A stretch of 64,000 nucleotides of DNA from Termitomyces sp. T153 (lineage: Eukaryota; Basidiomycota; Agaricomycetes; Agaricales; Lyophyllaceae): the NCBI GenBank assembly GCA_018296165.2, contig JACKQL020000001.1, positions 1,860,001 through 1,924,000 of the forward strand. The letters are read 5' to 3'. This document shows positions 1 through 11,985 of this stretch, piece by piece. Under the pieces are notes generated by a model. That model was not told where the DNA came from. It worked only from the letters and a program-made list of their open reading frames with translations, and made no database searches. Each line of letters begins with the position of its first letter. Within the stretch, counting starts at the first letter, position 1. A program made the translations under genes and the position numbers.

Positions 1-1838
1 TCATCGTCAAATTCTGGTTCCATGGATTTTTCAGACTCGACGAGACCACGATAAAAGGCATGGCGGCGATGCTGTACCTAGTAAAAAGACATGTAATAGA
101 GGCGATGGAAGTGCTTTACTTACATTCTTGTGTAAAAGGAACGCATATTTTGGGTTATTTTGTTCACGCTCCCGTAATGTTCCTTCGTATTTTGCGTCAT
201 GCCCCTTCACCTCGGCTGCAACGGCACGAATAAAAGTATCCGTTACTGCTTCCTCTTCCTCCATATGGCCACGGCTCGATGGACTTTGCGAATAACGTCT
301 GCGTGGTGAACGACTTCGACGCAATCTGGGTGACGTTCGGAAGCGTGGCGACCGAGAACGGCTCCTCGATGAACTGTACGAGCGAAGCTTGGCCCTACGT
401 CTCGGAGAACGAGAGCGCCTTCTCTCCCTTGAACGACTTCGGCTTCGGCTCCGGCTTCGGCTTGAGCTCCAATTTCTCGTTGTTTCGGTCACTACGAATG
501 AAGTGTTAGCCATTTAAGAAACTTTGAATGAGAATGAGATCTTTAGCTAACCATAGAGTGGTTTTGCTGCAACTGGAACAGCTTTACTCCACCCAACACG
601 TAGAATTGATCCTCCCCAATCAAAGCCGTCGAATTCGCGAAGTGCACGCTCTGCATCTTTTCTCTTCATAAAAGAAACAAAACCACTTAAACCAGTATTT
701 TTTGACCTGCGGGAAGCAGTCATTTCAGCACCTGGTCCTGCTGAGCCGTCCGTTCGTGGCCACATGACTTTAACCTAGCGAAAGCTATGATGCATGTTCT
801 CTAACAGCATGGAGTCGAACTTACGGAGCCTACAGGGCCAGCGCGGGCAAAAAAGTTCCCCAAAATTTGTTCAGTGACATGAGGTGGCAGGTTGGCGACA
901 AAAACATTAGATGTCTAATAATGAAATCAGCTATATTTCGACATACATACGTAAATTTGAAACCGTACTTGCGGGTCTCCTCGGTCCTTGCTGCCACTCT
1001 GACCTTCATAAGCTGTAAACAAGATTATGAGGAGAAATGATACGAAGATATGGAGCATGCAATTGGTGGTCTTACCAGCAAGCGCTGTGACTGACCGGCC
1101 GTGGCCATGTGCTAGAAAGATGGTCGGTCATATTTCAAACTAATGAGAAAGAAGAAATCACCTTGTCGAGCATACTTCGCCTCACGCTCTGCTTGTTCCC
1201 TGTTTCCAATTAATAACACAAAGATAGCACTTCGAAGAGGCCACATACTTCTTGATTTCTTCCAAAAATGCATCCATGGCTCGTTTTCCTTTCGGTTTTG
1301 GTGCATTGTTAGGCAGAGGCGACGGGGACTGCAATTACAGTGAGTGATCAAGTATTGAAATGTATTGCTCGACCAAACCCTTTTCATCACAGTCCCAGAA
1401 CGCGACTTATCCAAAGATGATACATGGGAGTATACGGCTTTGGATTCTGTAGAAGACTTGACGAAGCTTGGCCCAGCTGACCTCTTCATCGTATCTTGCC
1501 CTTCAAACGCGTCAATAAACTCAGCATATGCTTTGGCAGCATTCGCCTCTTCTTCTCGTTTCTTAGCCTCGGCAGCTTCCTGATCCTTCTCTCTGCGGGA
1601 TTTGCGTACTGTACCCGATGCATACTGGGAAAGTTTAGCATCGTCGACCGTCTTTTGCTGGTGTATAGGTAACGGTTGGTAAGTGGAAAGAGCGAAGGGG
1701 AAGTAATTCTATCCATCGCACTGTGAACGAAGATTCTTCTTCGCCTTTGTCGAAAAAGGCAGCTAGCTTGGATTTCGTTCTATCCATCGAGTGGTGCGTA
1801 TTGTTTCGTCCTTGCTGATGTTTAAACTTCCGAGACAC
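1..1838 (-). CDS. U2 snRNP-associated SURP-motif splicing factor (SR140/U2SURP-like), 3' part missing
   Basis: Likely a U2 snRNP-associated splicing factor acting in the nucleus on pre-mRNA. The gene runs leftward off the window, so the C-terminal CID and tail are not seen. Spliced reading gives, in order: an N-terminus starting MSRKFKHQQG at 1838; a charged segment (about 1640-1370) containing AKLSQYASGTV and AYAEFIDAFEG, typical of SR140; a KGKRAMDAFLEEIKK block (about 1290-1230); an RRM (about 900-547) with VFVANLPPHVTEQ as RNP2 and LSGFVSFM as RNP1; an Arg/Ser repeat stretch (about 480-290); and a SURP-like domain (about 265-10) with FIRAVAAEVKGHD, NNPKYAFLL and HAFYRGLVES. At least five short introns are needed; one 57-nt intron joins the ESSFT codons to QKTVDD. 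Placing RS repeats between RRM and SURP differs from the human protein. It lies 208 bp downstream of, and in tandem with, the phosphatase gene. Family assignment is firm; exact exon borders are approximate. Confidence 0.88.
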
Positions 1839-2046
1839 GTTTCGAAGTAAGGTGGACAGAAATCGTAAAACTGGTCAAACTCTGCCTTGCAAGGTCAGTG
1901 TGATGTATTTTCACACGCATGGACAAGTTCTGAGCTCATGTCAATTATGTAAATTAAAATCTACGTAGCCCGCCCTTCTGCTATACAAGAGGATCCTCTA
2001 ACACTAAATAAATCAAGATTGATCAAAGATGCCACTAGCGGCCAAT

Positions 2047-4530
2047 TCACATGAACATGCTCCCAAGTCCGCCCTGGACATACGCCATTGGCTTCAAAGG
2101 TGGATGGGGTTGTGCTTCAAATTGGAAATATTTCTGGTCCCCAGTACTGTTGATGCGAATCTGAAAGAGAACTGTTACGCACACTATGGAGTGGGAGCAG
2201 AGAAAGTGATTTACAAATGCGCCCTTATTCCCCCCTTGATCGACATAATTGGGCGCCGAGAATACCTGTATTTGGAATGTGAGTCGTTCAAGGATGTTTG
2301 CAAGAACTAATGCTTACAGTGGTACAAAGACCATTATGCTCTATTTGGTACCCGTCTATCAAAAGACGTGTTAGCTGCCGTACAAAAGCGACAGCACGAT
2401 GATCATACCCTGGCGTACTTCGTGACTGCGGATGACACCTGTAACACCATTCAACGTACACCACCTCTTGGTTACATCAGGCCCGAAACCAATGCCGACA
2501 CCCTAGGACAGATAAATAGGGAAGACGAATAAATAAGACACCACCTACGCGTTTACTCGGTCCACGTCCAGGTGTATCCTGAGGATCGGTCCAAAGTAAC
2601 TAGGTTGTATGATTAACACATTCCGACAAATTCGACCATTACAAATTAAAACTTACTTCACCTGCAAAAAATAGTTAGCCAAGCGGACACACCACTTCAA
2701 ATAGGTACTGACACATGAGACCTTCTTGTCCAGGTTGACGGCCAACTCTGTCAATTTTCCGGACATCCTCTAGTGTGACTCCATCTTTACTAAATAGACC
2801 ACCGTGTACAACGAAATAGCGCTTTAAGCCCTGTGGAGATAGGATCACACCAGACTGTCTTTGTGACGGTGGGATTTTAGTAGCAGACACTAGGGTTGCA
2901 AGGGGGACTATAACAAACATACAACATCAATTTGGGCACGGCGACTGTTTTCAACTTGACACTTACGTGCGGTGAAAGCATAAGCGAACAGCTGTTCCCT
3001 TTTAAGTTGAATTGTCACCGCGACGAACAACCACGCACTTTATATGATTGTTCGCCGTGCTTATGCTTTGTTTCACCCTCGAAACCGTAAGCACGGTTCA
3101 TGTCTTTCGTCTCGTGATTGCCTCTGTTAATGAACATATAATTTGGATAGAGCCCTGAATGGTGTTAGTTTTGGTAGGAGTTAGATTAATATGCATACAT
3201 TTGAAAGCAAATGCAGTTAAGATGACTTCAATGGACCAAGATCCCCGATCTACCAAATCTCCATTCATTAGTAGATAATGTTTCTCATTTGGCTCTCCTG
3301 TCAGAGAAAATAGGTGAAGCATGTCGTAAAATTGACCTGATAAGATTAACCTTCAGAGGCCAGCGAACGAGAATTTTTACCAAGGATAAACATACCATGT
3401 ACATCTCCGATAACATCGCATGTAACTCCATCCTCCAATTCAACATTAACGAGGCTGTCTGAATTTGAGAAGTGTTCGTATGCGCCAAGAACGATCTCCC
3501 AAACGTATCGTTTTGGCAGAGTCTTTCCATCCTTGAACCACTGAATCATAGCCTTTATGAATTCATATGTGATTTTATATTTTCCGTCTTCCAAGTCGAG
3601 TTGTGGCCCAGCGTAACTCGTGTCCACATCGCAGCCACCTGTCATTCGTTCATTCGCACCAAACAAATTACTTTGCAATAATAACGTGATGCTAACCTTC
3701 TGCAATAATTTCATGGCATCTCTCGATAGGACTCTTCTCTTCTTCCATTTCAATTGCCTGTGCGTCATAACTGTTAGCTCACACAGGATATATGTATGGC
3801 GACATAGGTTATTATACACGCCTTTTCGAACTCTATCTTGCGTATCAACTTCTGCGTCGAAACCAACTGCGCTCGGACGGATTCATTCTTAGGTTCTAGT
3901 GCCAGGACTTTCTTGAAATCGGCAACCGCAGCTGAATACTTGAGCACTTGCATATAGCATGTGGCCCGACTGTTGTGTGTAATTTGCGGTCAGAAGGCTC
4001 AAGCAAAATAATCATGATACGGCATACCGATAGAACGCCTTCGCATATCGAGGATCAAGCTGAATCGCCTGTGCTATTCACAGTGTCAGTCATGGTCTTG
4101 ATTTGACGCATAGAAGACCTACTGGCATCAGATAAGGCGTATCCATACTCCTCCAGCTTCATCCGCGTGTATGCCCTGTTACACCATAACGTCGGTTCAT
4201 TTGGATCTTTTTCAATGGCTGCAGTATAGAATTTTGCGGCGGTAGGAAAATCATGACCTGACAGGAGTCGTGTGATACCGAGTTGAAGGACACGGAAGGT
4301 GGACTTCAACAATCGAAAGAGCGATAACGAGATGTAAAAAGAAAACGCGTACTTGTAAAAGCTTTGTTTGCATCTGCCTTCAGCCGAAGGGCCTCAACTT
4401 TATCGTCTTCGGATACTTCGACAGGTTCCAACGAGCGAATCTTCGACTCTGGTGATGGCATGGGGGATGCTACCAGAGTAGAAGCGGACGAGGCAGGCGA
4501 TGATGGTATTATGGAGGACATTTCGCTCAT
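2047..4530 (-). CDS. PPT1: Serine/threonine protein phosphatase 5 (TPR + PP2A-type catalytic domain)
   Basis: PP5/Ppt1-type phosphatase; family members act with Hsp90 and dephosphorylate chaperone clients and signalling proteins. The start [12 protein letters not shown] at 4530 is followed by a TPR region (about 4390-3880) with [32 protein letters not shown] and VLALEPKNE. Then come the linker and catalytic domain (about 3640-2050). All metal and catalytic motifs are readable: [42 protein letters not shown] and IRSHEVRQ. The C-terminus runs [17 protein letters not shown], then [20 protein letters not shown], ending at TGA 2049-2047. The last exons were placed by hand: a 53-nt intron splits the Asp after VRQ, and two further introns flank the SAPNYVDQ exon. 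About nine introns in total. An open frame on the opposite strand at 2029-2310 is only its shadow. No lesion seen. Confidence 0.94.
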
Positions 4531-4907
4531 TGTCCAAAAAGGTAAAAAGACTGAAAAGAATAAGAGATTCAGAATATCAATTTCAACTGGGTATGTAATA
4601 CCACGTGGAAAAACTGATCACGATCAGATTTTGAACTAGAATAGTAATCGCAGTGTTTGTGTACGGGTACGAAATACTCGAGTACAATCAGGATCTAAAA
4701 TACTTGTGGTCGACACTTAGGAATGTGACATAAACATATTTCAAACACGGAAAGGACGACAAGGAACCGTAGATCCTAGTAGAAAGGGCCGAGAGAAAAG
4801 GTATACCGATGATCTAGCCACATGAGATCACCACTGCAGCGCATGCAATGCGTGACATTCAGACCCAGAGAAGGAAGGACAATGAGACGGAGACCGTGGG
4901 TTTGTTG
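4531..4907. other. Intergenic spacer
   Basis: Short spacer between the 3' end of the lysozyme-like gene and the start of the phosphatase gene, both on the minus strand. It should hold the phosphatase promoter. No conserved motif or extra gene is evident. Confidence 0.5.
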
Positions 4908-6198
4908 TTAATAGTTGCAGACATCTAGATTGAAGTATTTGCCAAGACGGAAGGTGTTAGCGTAGGCATCAACATTCTGGAGCCAGCCGTTGAAGAATTG
5001 ATGTAAACTGCAGAACGTAGAGCCTGGTCAGCAGAATTTTGTGTCTGCAAGCAACACGACCTACTAGTCACAGTTTTGCTGACACCTGCAGCAGCTCGTT
5101 CTGGCAGCAGCGGTAGCTTTGGCCTGAGAGGAAATCGTTAGCTAACCTTGACCTGCGGCGAAAAACTAGAATAAGCCTACATAAGTCATGCCCTTGAACC
5201 ATCCATTGTAGGTACCGACGGCAGCGAGCACATTACCGCCATTACTTTTCACTGTCGCGGCAAAATACTTGGCGCCGGTTTCAACGTTGAAATTCTACAT
5301 CGTGTTATCTGTCAAGATGTCAAGAGTAGAGCTGTGGAAGAGAACACGAACAGGATCGCGACAGTTGCCTCCGGGCGCGCCAACGCACTTGTCTTTGGTA
5401 AGCTGCATCAGACCCTGTTCACCAGCTCCGCCGACAGTTTCCGAATTACAGGAGCTCTCCTGCATGGCGAACGCAGCGAGCATGATCGGAGGAATATTGT
5501 ACTTCTGGCCGTATTTATAAAAGTATTGCACAAACGCTTTACAAGGGAGGAAGGCTCCTTTTCCAGAGTTAATCGCGGCAGACAGGTCAACAAAGACGAG
5601 ATCATCTATTTGGACATAGGGAGCGTTCCAGCCACCGCCATTGAGGCCGCAGTTGAGCCAATCAATGCTTCCGTTGGGTCCTGTTGTACGCGTAGTTTGT
5701 TCTGCACAAGATCACCATTCAGCTTCATTAATACGTTTGAAATGATTCTGGCGTACTAGTTGCTCCAACATTGCCACAGGAGGAATCAACATTGATTAAG
5801 GCTTTGGCGGGGTCAGGTTTAGGCGTAACGACGGCCTTGAAGGCGTTGTTCGTGGTGATTGCCTTGGTCGTGGTGATTGCCTTGGTCGTGGTGATTGCCT
5901 TGATCGTGGCGACCGCCTTGGTCGTGGTTACCTTGGGTTTGGCGGAAGACTGAAACAAGTGAACAAGTTGAAAACAGAAAACCTTGCAACTGAGGCGCAC
6001 AGTAGTCTTAGAAACGGGATGCCGAGCTTTGCATCGTTTCCTCTTGGTATCTGTTGTATTTATAGTAGAGAGCGTGGGGGAACGAACGAAAATCTTCGAG
6101 TGGCGACGGGAGTTCAGGGCGTGGCTATCGTGTGGCTTGCTAGCACTAACAGCTAAAACGCTGGCTAGAAAGACCAAAATTGTCGAGGAAATCCTCAT
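4908..6198 (-). CDS. Secreted lysozyme-like (SLT/GH23-fold) protein
   Basis: Predicted secreted protein with a lytic-transglycosylase/lysozyme-like fold, so it may cleave bacterial peptidoglycan outside the cell; activity is inferred. The ATG at 6198 is preferred over an upstream in-frame one (6297) because it opens with a clean signal peptide, MRISSTILVFLASVLAVSAS. Next comes a Lys/Thr-rich linker with TTKAI-type repeats, then the globular domain: TGPNGSIDWLNCG, PCKAFVQYFYKYG, the motif MLAAFAMQESSCN with the likely catalytic Glu, and GGAGEQGLMQLTKDKC (the GLMQ motif). Downstream exons give NFNVETGAKYFAAT, AAVGTYNGWFKGMTY and a last exon FFNGWLQNVDAYANTF ending CNY at 4908. The Cys content suggests disulfides. 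Introns near 5350, 5200 and 5050 were placed by hand, and the small exon around 5110-5075 is uncertain. Many agaricomycetes carry such genes; whether the role is defence or nutrition is unknown. Confidence 0.85.
5852..5932. repeat. 18-bp coding minisatellite in the lysozyme-like gene
   Basis: About four to five copies of an 18-bp unit (core gtggtgattgccttggtc on the + strand) encode Thr/Lys/Ala/Ile-rich TTKAIT repeats between the signal peptide and the catalytic domain. Such an array probably varies in length between strains and acts as a spacer. Confidence 0.85.
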
Positions 6199-7033
6199 GA
6201 CAACGGATGGGAAGGGGGAAGGCGAGACAAGAAAAATGGATTCCAGCGGCTTCAAACGGTCCAATTTAATGCAACTTGTCACAGAAAATGTGACCACATT
6301 TGTCCCTGAATAAAGTTACGCGCGGAGGTCTTGTCCGACTCTTGTGTGGATACTACATAGTACCTACAATCTTGACTGTAAGAGGCATTAGCCCGGGCCC
6401 CTTCGTAAAAGAGTCAAACAACGGAACAAGGGCTAAGGCTGCGGGATCGAGCGGGACAAGGATGATGGCGCACAGCACAAAAAAACAGATAACTTAAAAT
6501 AAGGCATTCTGATCGGCAGCCAGAGTGAGGAGGCTGTGACTCTGAGTCATGTGGCGGTTTGTTTGTGCTTGTTGAGGGTGGGGCGCCCGACAGTGACTCG
6601 CCCGACGTTAGAGTGACTCCCTTGTAATATAAAACAAGAAGCTCGCTCTCCAGAGAACCCTCCTACCCGACTCGTCGTCCAGCGCCTGTCTGCTTGCATA
6701 CCTAACCGTCTTTTCTCACAAAGCTCTCTCGTCGTTGACGAAAGACTTTGTATCGGATAGTCCAGATCGTTGATTTGGACGTCCGGCTCCCACTAAGCCA
6801 CTGCAATGTATTCCAACGCCTTGCACAGTTTTGCCTCCCTGTCCTTCAAACTCGTCTTTGCTACCTCCAACAAGATCTCCCCCTCTGACTCCATTTTTAG
6901 TATCCCCAGTGTTGCCCATGCATACTTTGTTTCCGCTTAATTTCTCCTTCACATATCTATAAATCGTCTAATCCTACCGCTCGGCTCGCTCTATCTCGCT
7001 TTCAACCACCTCTCAGTTCTCAGAATTCAGTCA
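6199..7033. promoter_or_regulatory. Shared divergent promoter region of lysozyme-like and cyclin genes
   Basis: This 835-bp interval separates two divergently transcribed genes. Toward the cyclin side it becomes pyrimidine-rich (about 6960-7030), with a TATA-like tataaatc near 6957, typical of basidiomycete promoters. No distinct operator motif can be named. No credible coding region is seen. Confidence 0.5.
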
Positions 7034-9074
7034 ATGCACGCACTTCACTCTCTCGCTCACCGAGCACCCCCAGCAACTCGAACTCGAGTCCGCTGGCAAC
7101 CATACTCATCAATTCCCTCTGCCTGTTCTACAACTTTGTCTCGATCATCCCCAGCTTCCTATCTGAATACCCCCTCCTCTTCTGTAACATCATCCCCTCA
7201 AATATGCAACGATCACGATCGTATTCGCCAAATTCTCTCCACAACATCCACCGTTCCAAAGGACGTTCCTAACAAGGATACCCCTCGGAATAAATATATC
7301 ACTAGTCTAGTTGGTGAGTCTCTGTCTACACAGCACGATGGAATCTCCTGACAAATGCATCTCAAGATCAAGCTGTCAAATCTTTGTCCGAAATATGGCG
7401 CCCTCAAGATATCCCTCCCGTTTTTGTGGCTTCTGCACACACGATAGTGTTGGGTGGGGGCGCCTGCGAAAATAGTCTTGTCGATCCCAAACTTCCTCTA
7501 AGGAAACAGTTTTCCAACACCCAGCTTCCGTCTCCCATCTCACCATCAAATCGCTCATCGCCTCCCCCCTCAACTGCATCCTCCCCGCCGTCCACAAGCG
7601 CGTCATTTTTGACCTCAGAATTAGATGTTTGCGCGTCAGGTTCGCGTGGTAACCTTGTGCCGATCAAATCGTTTGTTCATGAAGTTCTACGACGTTCGCG
7701 CACCTCGGGGTGCGTTCTCCAGACAGCGCTTTGTTACCTTGAGGCCATTCGTTCGAAGGTTCCAGAACTCGTTCGTGCAGAGAAAGCTGGTGAAGGAGTT
7801 CAAGGTGAAGTAGATCGTGGCGACTGGATCACTCCGGCTTCTCCTGAGGAACTTGAACTTGAACGTGAACTTGCCATAGACTCTGACGAAGACAAAGTCG
7901 ACATGACTTTTGATGATAGCTTAGCTCCTACAGTACGGGTCGACGACATCAATCGGAATGACAGTTTCAGCCAAAGCTTCGAACACTTGAAGGAAGACAA
8001 TCCCCCATCGAACCATCAAAGGCTTCCTCCCGGCCCAAAGCTTCCCCCTCTTCCCCCTCTCCCTTCTCCGCTTCTCTGTCCTCGTCGCGCCTTTTTGGCA
8101 TCTCTCATTCTTGCTTCGAAATTCACACAAGATAAGTGTTACTCGAATCGTGCATGGGCAAAGCTTTCTGGTCTTCCTCCTCGCGAGATTGGTCGTTGTG
8201 AGCGCGCTTTAGGAGAAGCCCTTGATTGGCGTCTTTGGGTTGGCAAGCAGCCTTCTGCTGTACCCCCATCGCCTCCTTTACAAACCTTCATCCACCGTCC
8301 CCTAGCTCGAGTGCAGAGCGAGGGTTGTCTTAACTTAACAAATCAGGGACCATTTCTTGTTCATGCAGAGAAGGTCATTGTTGCTGACAGTTCTGTCAAT
8401 CGAGGCCTTCGCAGACACCGTACCCTTCCTGCAGACGCTTTCATTCCTTCAAGCTCCAGCCAGATATCCTTGGATCAAGTTCCGTGGCATACTTCAGCAT
8501 CATCCTTTTCTGAGTCCGACATACTAGATGATGCAAAAATGAATTTGTCAGGTCAGTCGGCCCCAACAGAGCCATCTATGGTTGTGGTATGTAGTTTGAC
8601 ACCTTCCTGTTGATGTTTGTTCACATTCTCTCTTAGGGCGACGCCAGCTGTCCATCAATGCCAGCATTGCCTTACAGACATCATCAGTCCAACAAGATCA
8701 ATCAAAGCACAAGTCCATCAACTCCCAGCCTCACCTATTCGCCGTCGTCGACGGATTCTTGCTCTGGAGATCGTACGGTTCAAATGTCGTCCTTCTCCGA
8801 TGAGCCTACAGCCACCTTTAACCCCAGCAACACGAATGGTTCAGAGTCTTGGCCATGGCTTGATAACTCGGACGTTGCACCTTGTCTTAATATAGTGCAA
8901 TCCATCTGGATCAACCGGAAGATCAGTCCATCTCTCGGCGATCCTTTCAGCAATGCACCGTCAATTGATTTAACTGGAATTATGTCGTCCAAAATGACAG
9001 ATATTGATGGCGGCTCCACACTGTACCCATTGGTTTCGGAAAACTGTGCATCTGCTTACCCCTCCCACTGGTAA
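7034..9074 (+). CDS. Pho85-type (PCL) cyclin
   Basis: Cyclin of the PCL/Pho80 superfamily, a regulatory subunit for a Pho85-like CDK (cell cycle, morphogenesis or nutrient signalling). Three exons: 7034-7313, 7367-8586 and 8637-9074. Splicing at 7314-7366 restores an Asp codon in LVDQAVKSLSEIWRPQD; the second intron (8587-8636) joins MVV to GDASCPSMP. The cyclin box is split by a Ser/Pro/acid-rich insert. Its first half is FVHEVLRRSRTSGCVLQTAL plus CYLEAIRSKVPELV. Its second half is PRRAFLASLILASKFTQDK, then YSNRAWAKLSGLPPREIG and ALDWRLWVG, the signature LILASKF..D..Y.N..W helix. The long C-terminal tail is Ser/Pro/Thr-rich and probably disordered. The start MHALHSLAHRAPP is the first ATG in the open frame. 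Family is firm; the particular PCL subfamily is not decided. Confidence 0.88.
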
Positions 9075-10391
9075 TTATATCTCGCGTCTAACCCACCCTT
9101 ATCCATCAAACTGCGTAGCATCTGACTGATTCCTTTTTTTTTCTTTTTCTTCTCTGACTATACATATCATATATATATGCCTGTAAAGATGGATTTTCCT
9201 GTCTGGACGTTCCCAGTCTGATCTAGCCGAGCTCATACTCATGTACAAATTCCATGTTACTTGAAATTTAACAATGCATTTACATGACATTGTTGAATGC
9301 TATTTCATGCCCATCTGCGACTGCATCCTCTTGATTTACAAAGCAATGGATGGTGCCCTACTAGTATGCTATGTTTCGCTTGCCTTCTTACCTTTGATTG
9401 ACATTAGAATATGACCAATAGATTTCTTTTTCTGTTCTCAACTAACAATTTGGCCGTCGTCCTGACCTTCCCTCGACTGTAAAAATTGAGTAGAACCTGC
9501 CGTCTTGTTTGAACGCAATAGCAAAAGATTTACAATTACCATGGATAATGATTAGGTAATTCCGAGTCAAACAGTGCAACTGAAAAACATACCGGACGCT
9601 TGGTCTTCCTCATCCTGTATGGCAGGGATCTTGATCTTACTAAGTATGACCATTCTATACGATGTAATTCCACTTCGGATCTGGGTTCGTGGGTGAGCGC
9701 GATAAGTTGTGATCGAACCTATTGACTGAAAGTCGTGATCGGAGATGCCAGGCTCGTGCGTGTAAGAATTCAAATATTCACCCTTGATGGCTGGGAGCAC
9801 AATGGTGAGCGCCTCAATCGCGTTGGCATGCGGTGAGTACGGGTCTTTCAGATCGACTGTTTTAGCTGGAGTTAAGGAATTGTTAACTGTACCGCAGGAG
9901 TGCAAACTGCCTGCGACCAACCTAGATCAATGGGCCGGGTACAGTACACTTCTTGCTACAAACCTCCCAAGGCACATGGTGTGATACTTCAACTGAGAAC
10001 GCGTGATATGCACCATGCGGCATTGATCAGTTGGCTTAGACTGCACAAAACTTTTTTTCCACCTTTGTGAGAATGGATCTCCTTATAACACGCCTCCATC
10101 ACGTGCCTTGCGATGCTCTGGGATGTTACTTCCATCTGTGCAATGTTTGAAAATGATTGGGAGTAAATATCATCTATCTGCAGACAACGTCTACCACATG
10201 GCCTTATCTTTCACTTGCAGTGCGCACCGCATCAATCACATCTACGGTCACCTGGAAACCTCGAGAAACTAGATATTTTTGTCTTGCTTCTTTGGATTAC
10301 TCAGTTTTGGCTTCCTTGTACTACCTTTTAAAGCTTAGGCATCGAAGTTTGAACCATCAGTTAGGTCCTTGTTGTCCTGGTGCTTTCACAA
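9075..10391. other. Intergenic region with one doubtful coding fragment
   Basis: Spacer between the cyclin and the aspartic protease. It starts with a T-rich run and an AT dinucleotide stretch (9130-9180), likely the cyclin 3' end. A possible minus-strand coding fragment at 9567-9920 is listed separately. The last ~300 bp form the protease promoter. Nothing else convincing. Confidence 0.5.
9567..9920 (-). CDS. Hypothetical fragment, unrecognised
   Basis: An uninterrupted minus-strand frame of about 117 codons with ordinary codon use and normal CpG content. It reads a plausible globular sequence (DLKDPYSPHANAIEALTIV, THEPGISDHDFQSIGS). A possible small intron (GTACAG..CCAG) lies near its 5' end, so it may be one exon of a longer gene or a remnant. 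I do not recognise a family. No start codon context or partner exon supports a full gene. Confidence 0.25.
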   Translation of the reverse strand: MVAGSLHSCGTVNNSLTPAKTVDLKDPYSPHANAIEALTIVLPAIKGEYLNSYTHEPGISDHDFQSIGSITTYRAHPRTQIRSGITSYRMVILSKIKIPAIQDEEDQASGMFFSCTV

Positions 10392-11985
10392 ATGCCATAT
10401 TTTTCAGTCTTCTTGCTTGGATTGTCCTCTTTTCACGTTTTACAAGCCTTGGGCCAGGTCCCTCATACTATTCAACTCCAATCTCGTACCGTTCGTTCAG
10501 GAGCATCGCTGAACAGGAGAGCCCTCGACCCAGCAACGGTGCATTTGACAGATTTCTTCAAAGGCACCGATCTCCAGTAATGATCCTTTCACTTGCACAA
10601 ACCACGATTCTTCTTGAACCTTGAACAGGTGGTACGGCAACATCTCCGGTTAGGCACATTCATCCTTTTCAAGATTGAACACGCCAGGTGCTGATGTTTT
10701 TAGTTGGGACCCCACCTCAGGTTCTCACAGTGCGTTTTGAGACTCTGTACTTGTATGAACCTGGTTATAAACCCAAGGTTTGGGCAGGTTGTATTCGACA
10801 CTGGAAGCGAGACTCTTGAATTCGCCAGTGAGGCAAACGTACGGATCTGAGCATTCGATGATAATATGCTGTCAGGTACCCTATGCGGAACAGCATGTCC
10901 TCAAAAACAGTTCGATTCTTCGAAGAGCTCTACATTTATTGACACTGCAAGGTCCACCAGCATTACTTTCGCCACGGGAGTCGGAGTCGACCCCGTAGTA
11001 GGCTCAAATTACAAGTTGACATTGCGTAGCGGGATAGATACTGTGTCCGTCGGCGGACTTACAGCCGAAAATGTTAGCCTTTTTCTCATTACCAACCAGA
11101 CCCCAGCCTTCGACATTGATCCGTTCAGTGGGATCCAGGGTAATTTATGCGTTTGTGTTAGGAGTTCTCGAGACTTATCGATATACAGGAATGGGCGCGA
11201 CTGCGCAGGGATTCTTTGCCAGTCTCCTGAATCAAGGCCTTCCTTGTGAGCCATGTCAATTCTTGGCTCCGAAACTGATACAAGTAGCTATCGCCCAGCG
11301 TTGTTCAGCTTGTATCTCACGCCGAACGCCATTGGCAACGCCGAACTGACACTCGGTGGGATCGATACCACTAAATTTCAAGGTACATCAAGGCTCACTC
11401 ATATGTTGTCATTTTTCCTAATCTGCGATCTCAACCCACCAGGAAATTTGACGTACTCTTCACTTCCTGCTGGCTCCTCATCTGCGTGGCGACTCGTATC
11501 ATCTCGAATTTCCGTTAACGGCAGAACGACCTCCGTTTTAAACGTGCAGCGTAGCATCATCTTTGATAGCGGTACAAGTAATGTTTTGTTTTCAACTGCC
11601 ACCGCCGAAGTATCTTTGTTCAGTGCCTGTGGCTAACTGACGGCCCATATCTCCATTTTTCAAGGCAATATATGCGTTGATTTCGCCTCACATCAAACCC
11701 AATCCGGCCGAGCCTGGAACATATGGAGTCTCTTGTAATCTCATTCCAACATTGCCTGCAGTGATCGACATTGCTTTTACTTCTCAGACAGGAATCCCGT
11801 TCAACCTCACAATCCCAAGTAGCGAGCTTAGTGTTGGGCCCTTTGCAAATAACGCCTCCCTCTGCCAGACCCTCATCAATGCTTTCGACGGCCTCGATTT
11901 AGTGGGAGGAAGTCTCCTCAAACACTACTACAGTGTATGGGATGTTGGGTGTAAAAGGATGGGTTTCGCTCCCAATGGCATATGA
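10392..11985 (+). CDS. Pepsin-like (A1) secreted aspartic protease
   Basis: Secreted endopeptidase of the pepsin family. The ATG at 10392 opens a signal peptide, MPYFSVFLLGLSSFHVLQALG, followed by a propeptide. Exons were joined by hand to give WYGNISVGTPPQ and VLTVVFDTGSETLEFAS with the first catalytic Asp at 10797-10799. Then come CGTACPQKQFDSSKSSTF, a flap region ITFATGVG, SGIQGMGATAQGFFASLL, ELTLGGIDTTKF, the second catalytic Asp in IIFDSGTSNVLF (11565-11567), and C-terminal HYYSVWDVGCKRMGFAPNG. About eight introns of 45-60 nt, including 11246-11298, without which the frame appears broken. In the flap the usual Tyr before GTG/GSG is Phe (TFATG), seen directly; its effect is unknown. Length (about 400 residues spliced) is normal. 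It could be vacuolar or extracellular. Confidence 0.9.

Noticed and set aside
2029..2530. Open + strand frame followed by a second frame, at first resembling a two-exon gene
   Set aside because: The minus strand here gives the perfect C-terminal exons of protein phosphatase 5, so the + reading is a shadow.
11200..11300. Apparent frameshift in the aspartic protease
   Set aside because: A 53-nt GT..AG intron (11246-11298) restores the frame exactly and gives the expected LFSLYL motif.
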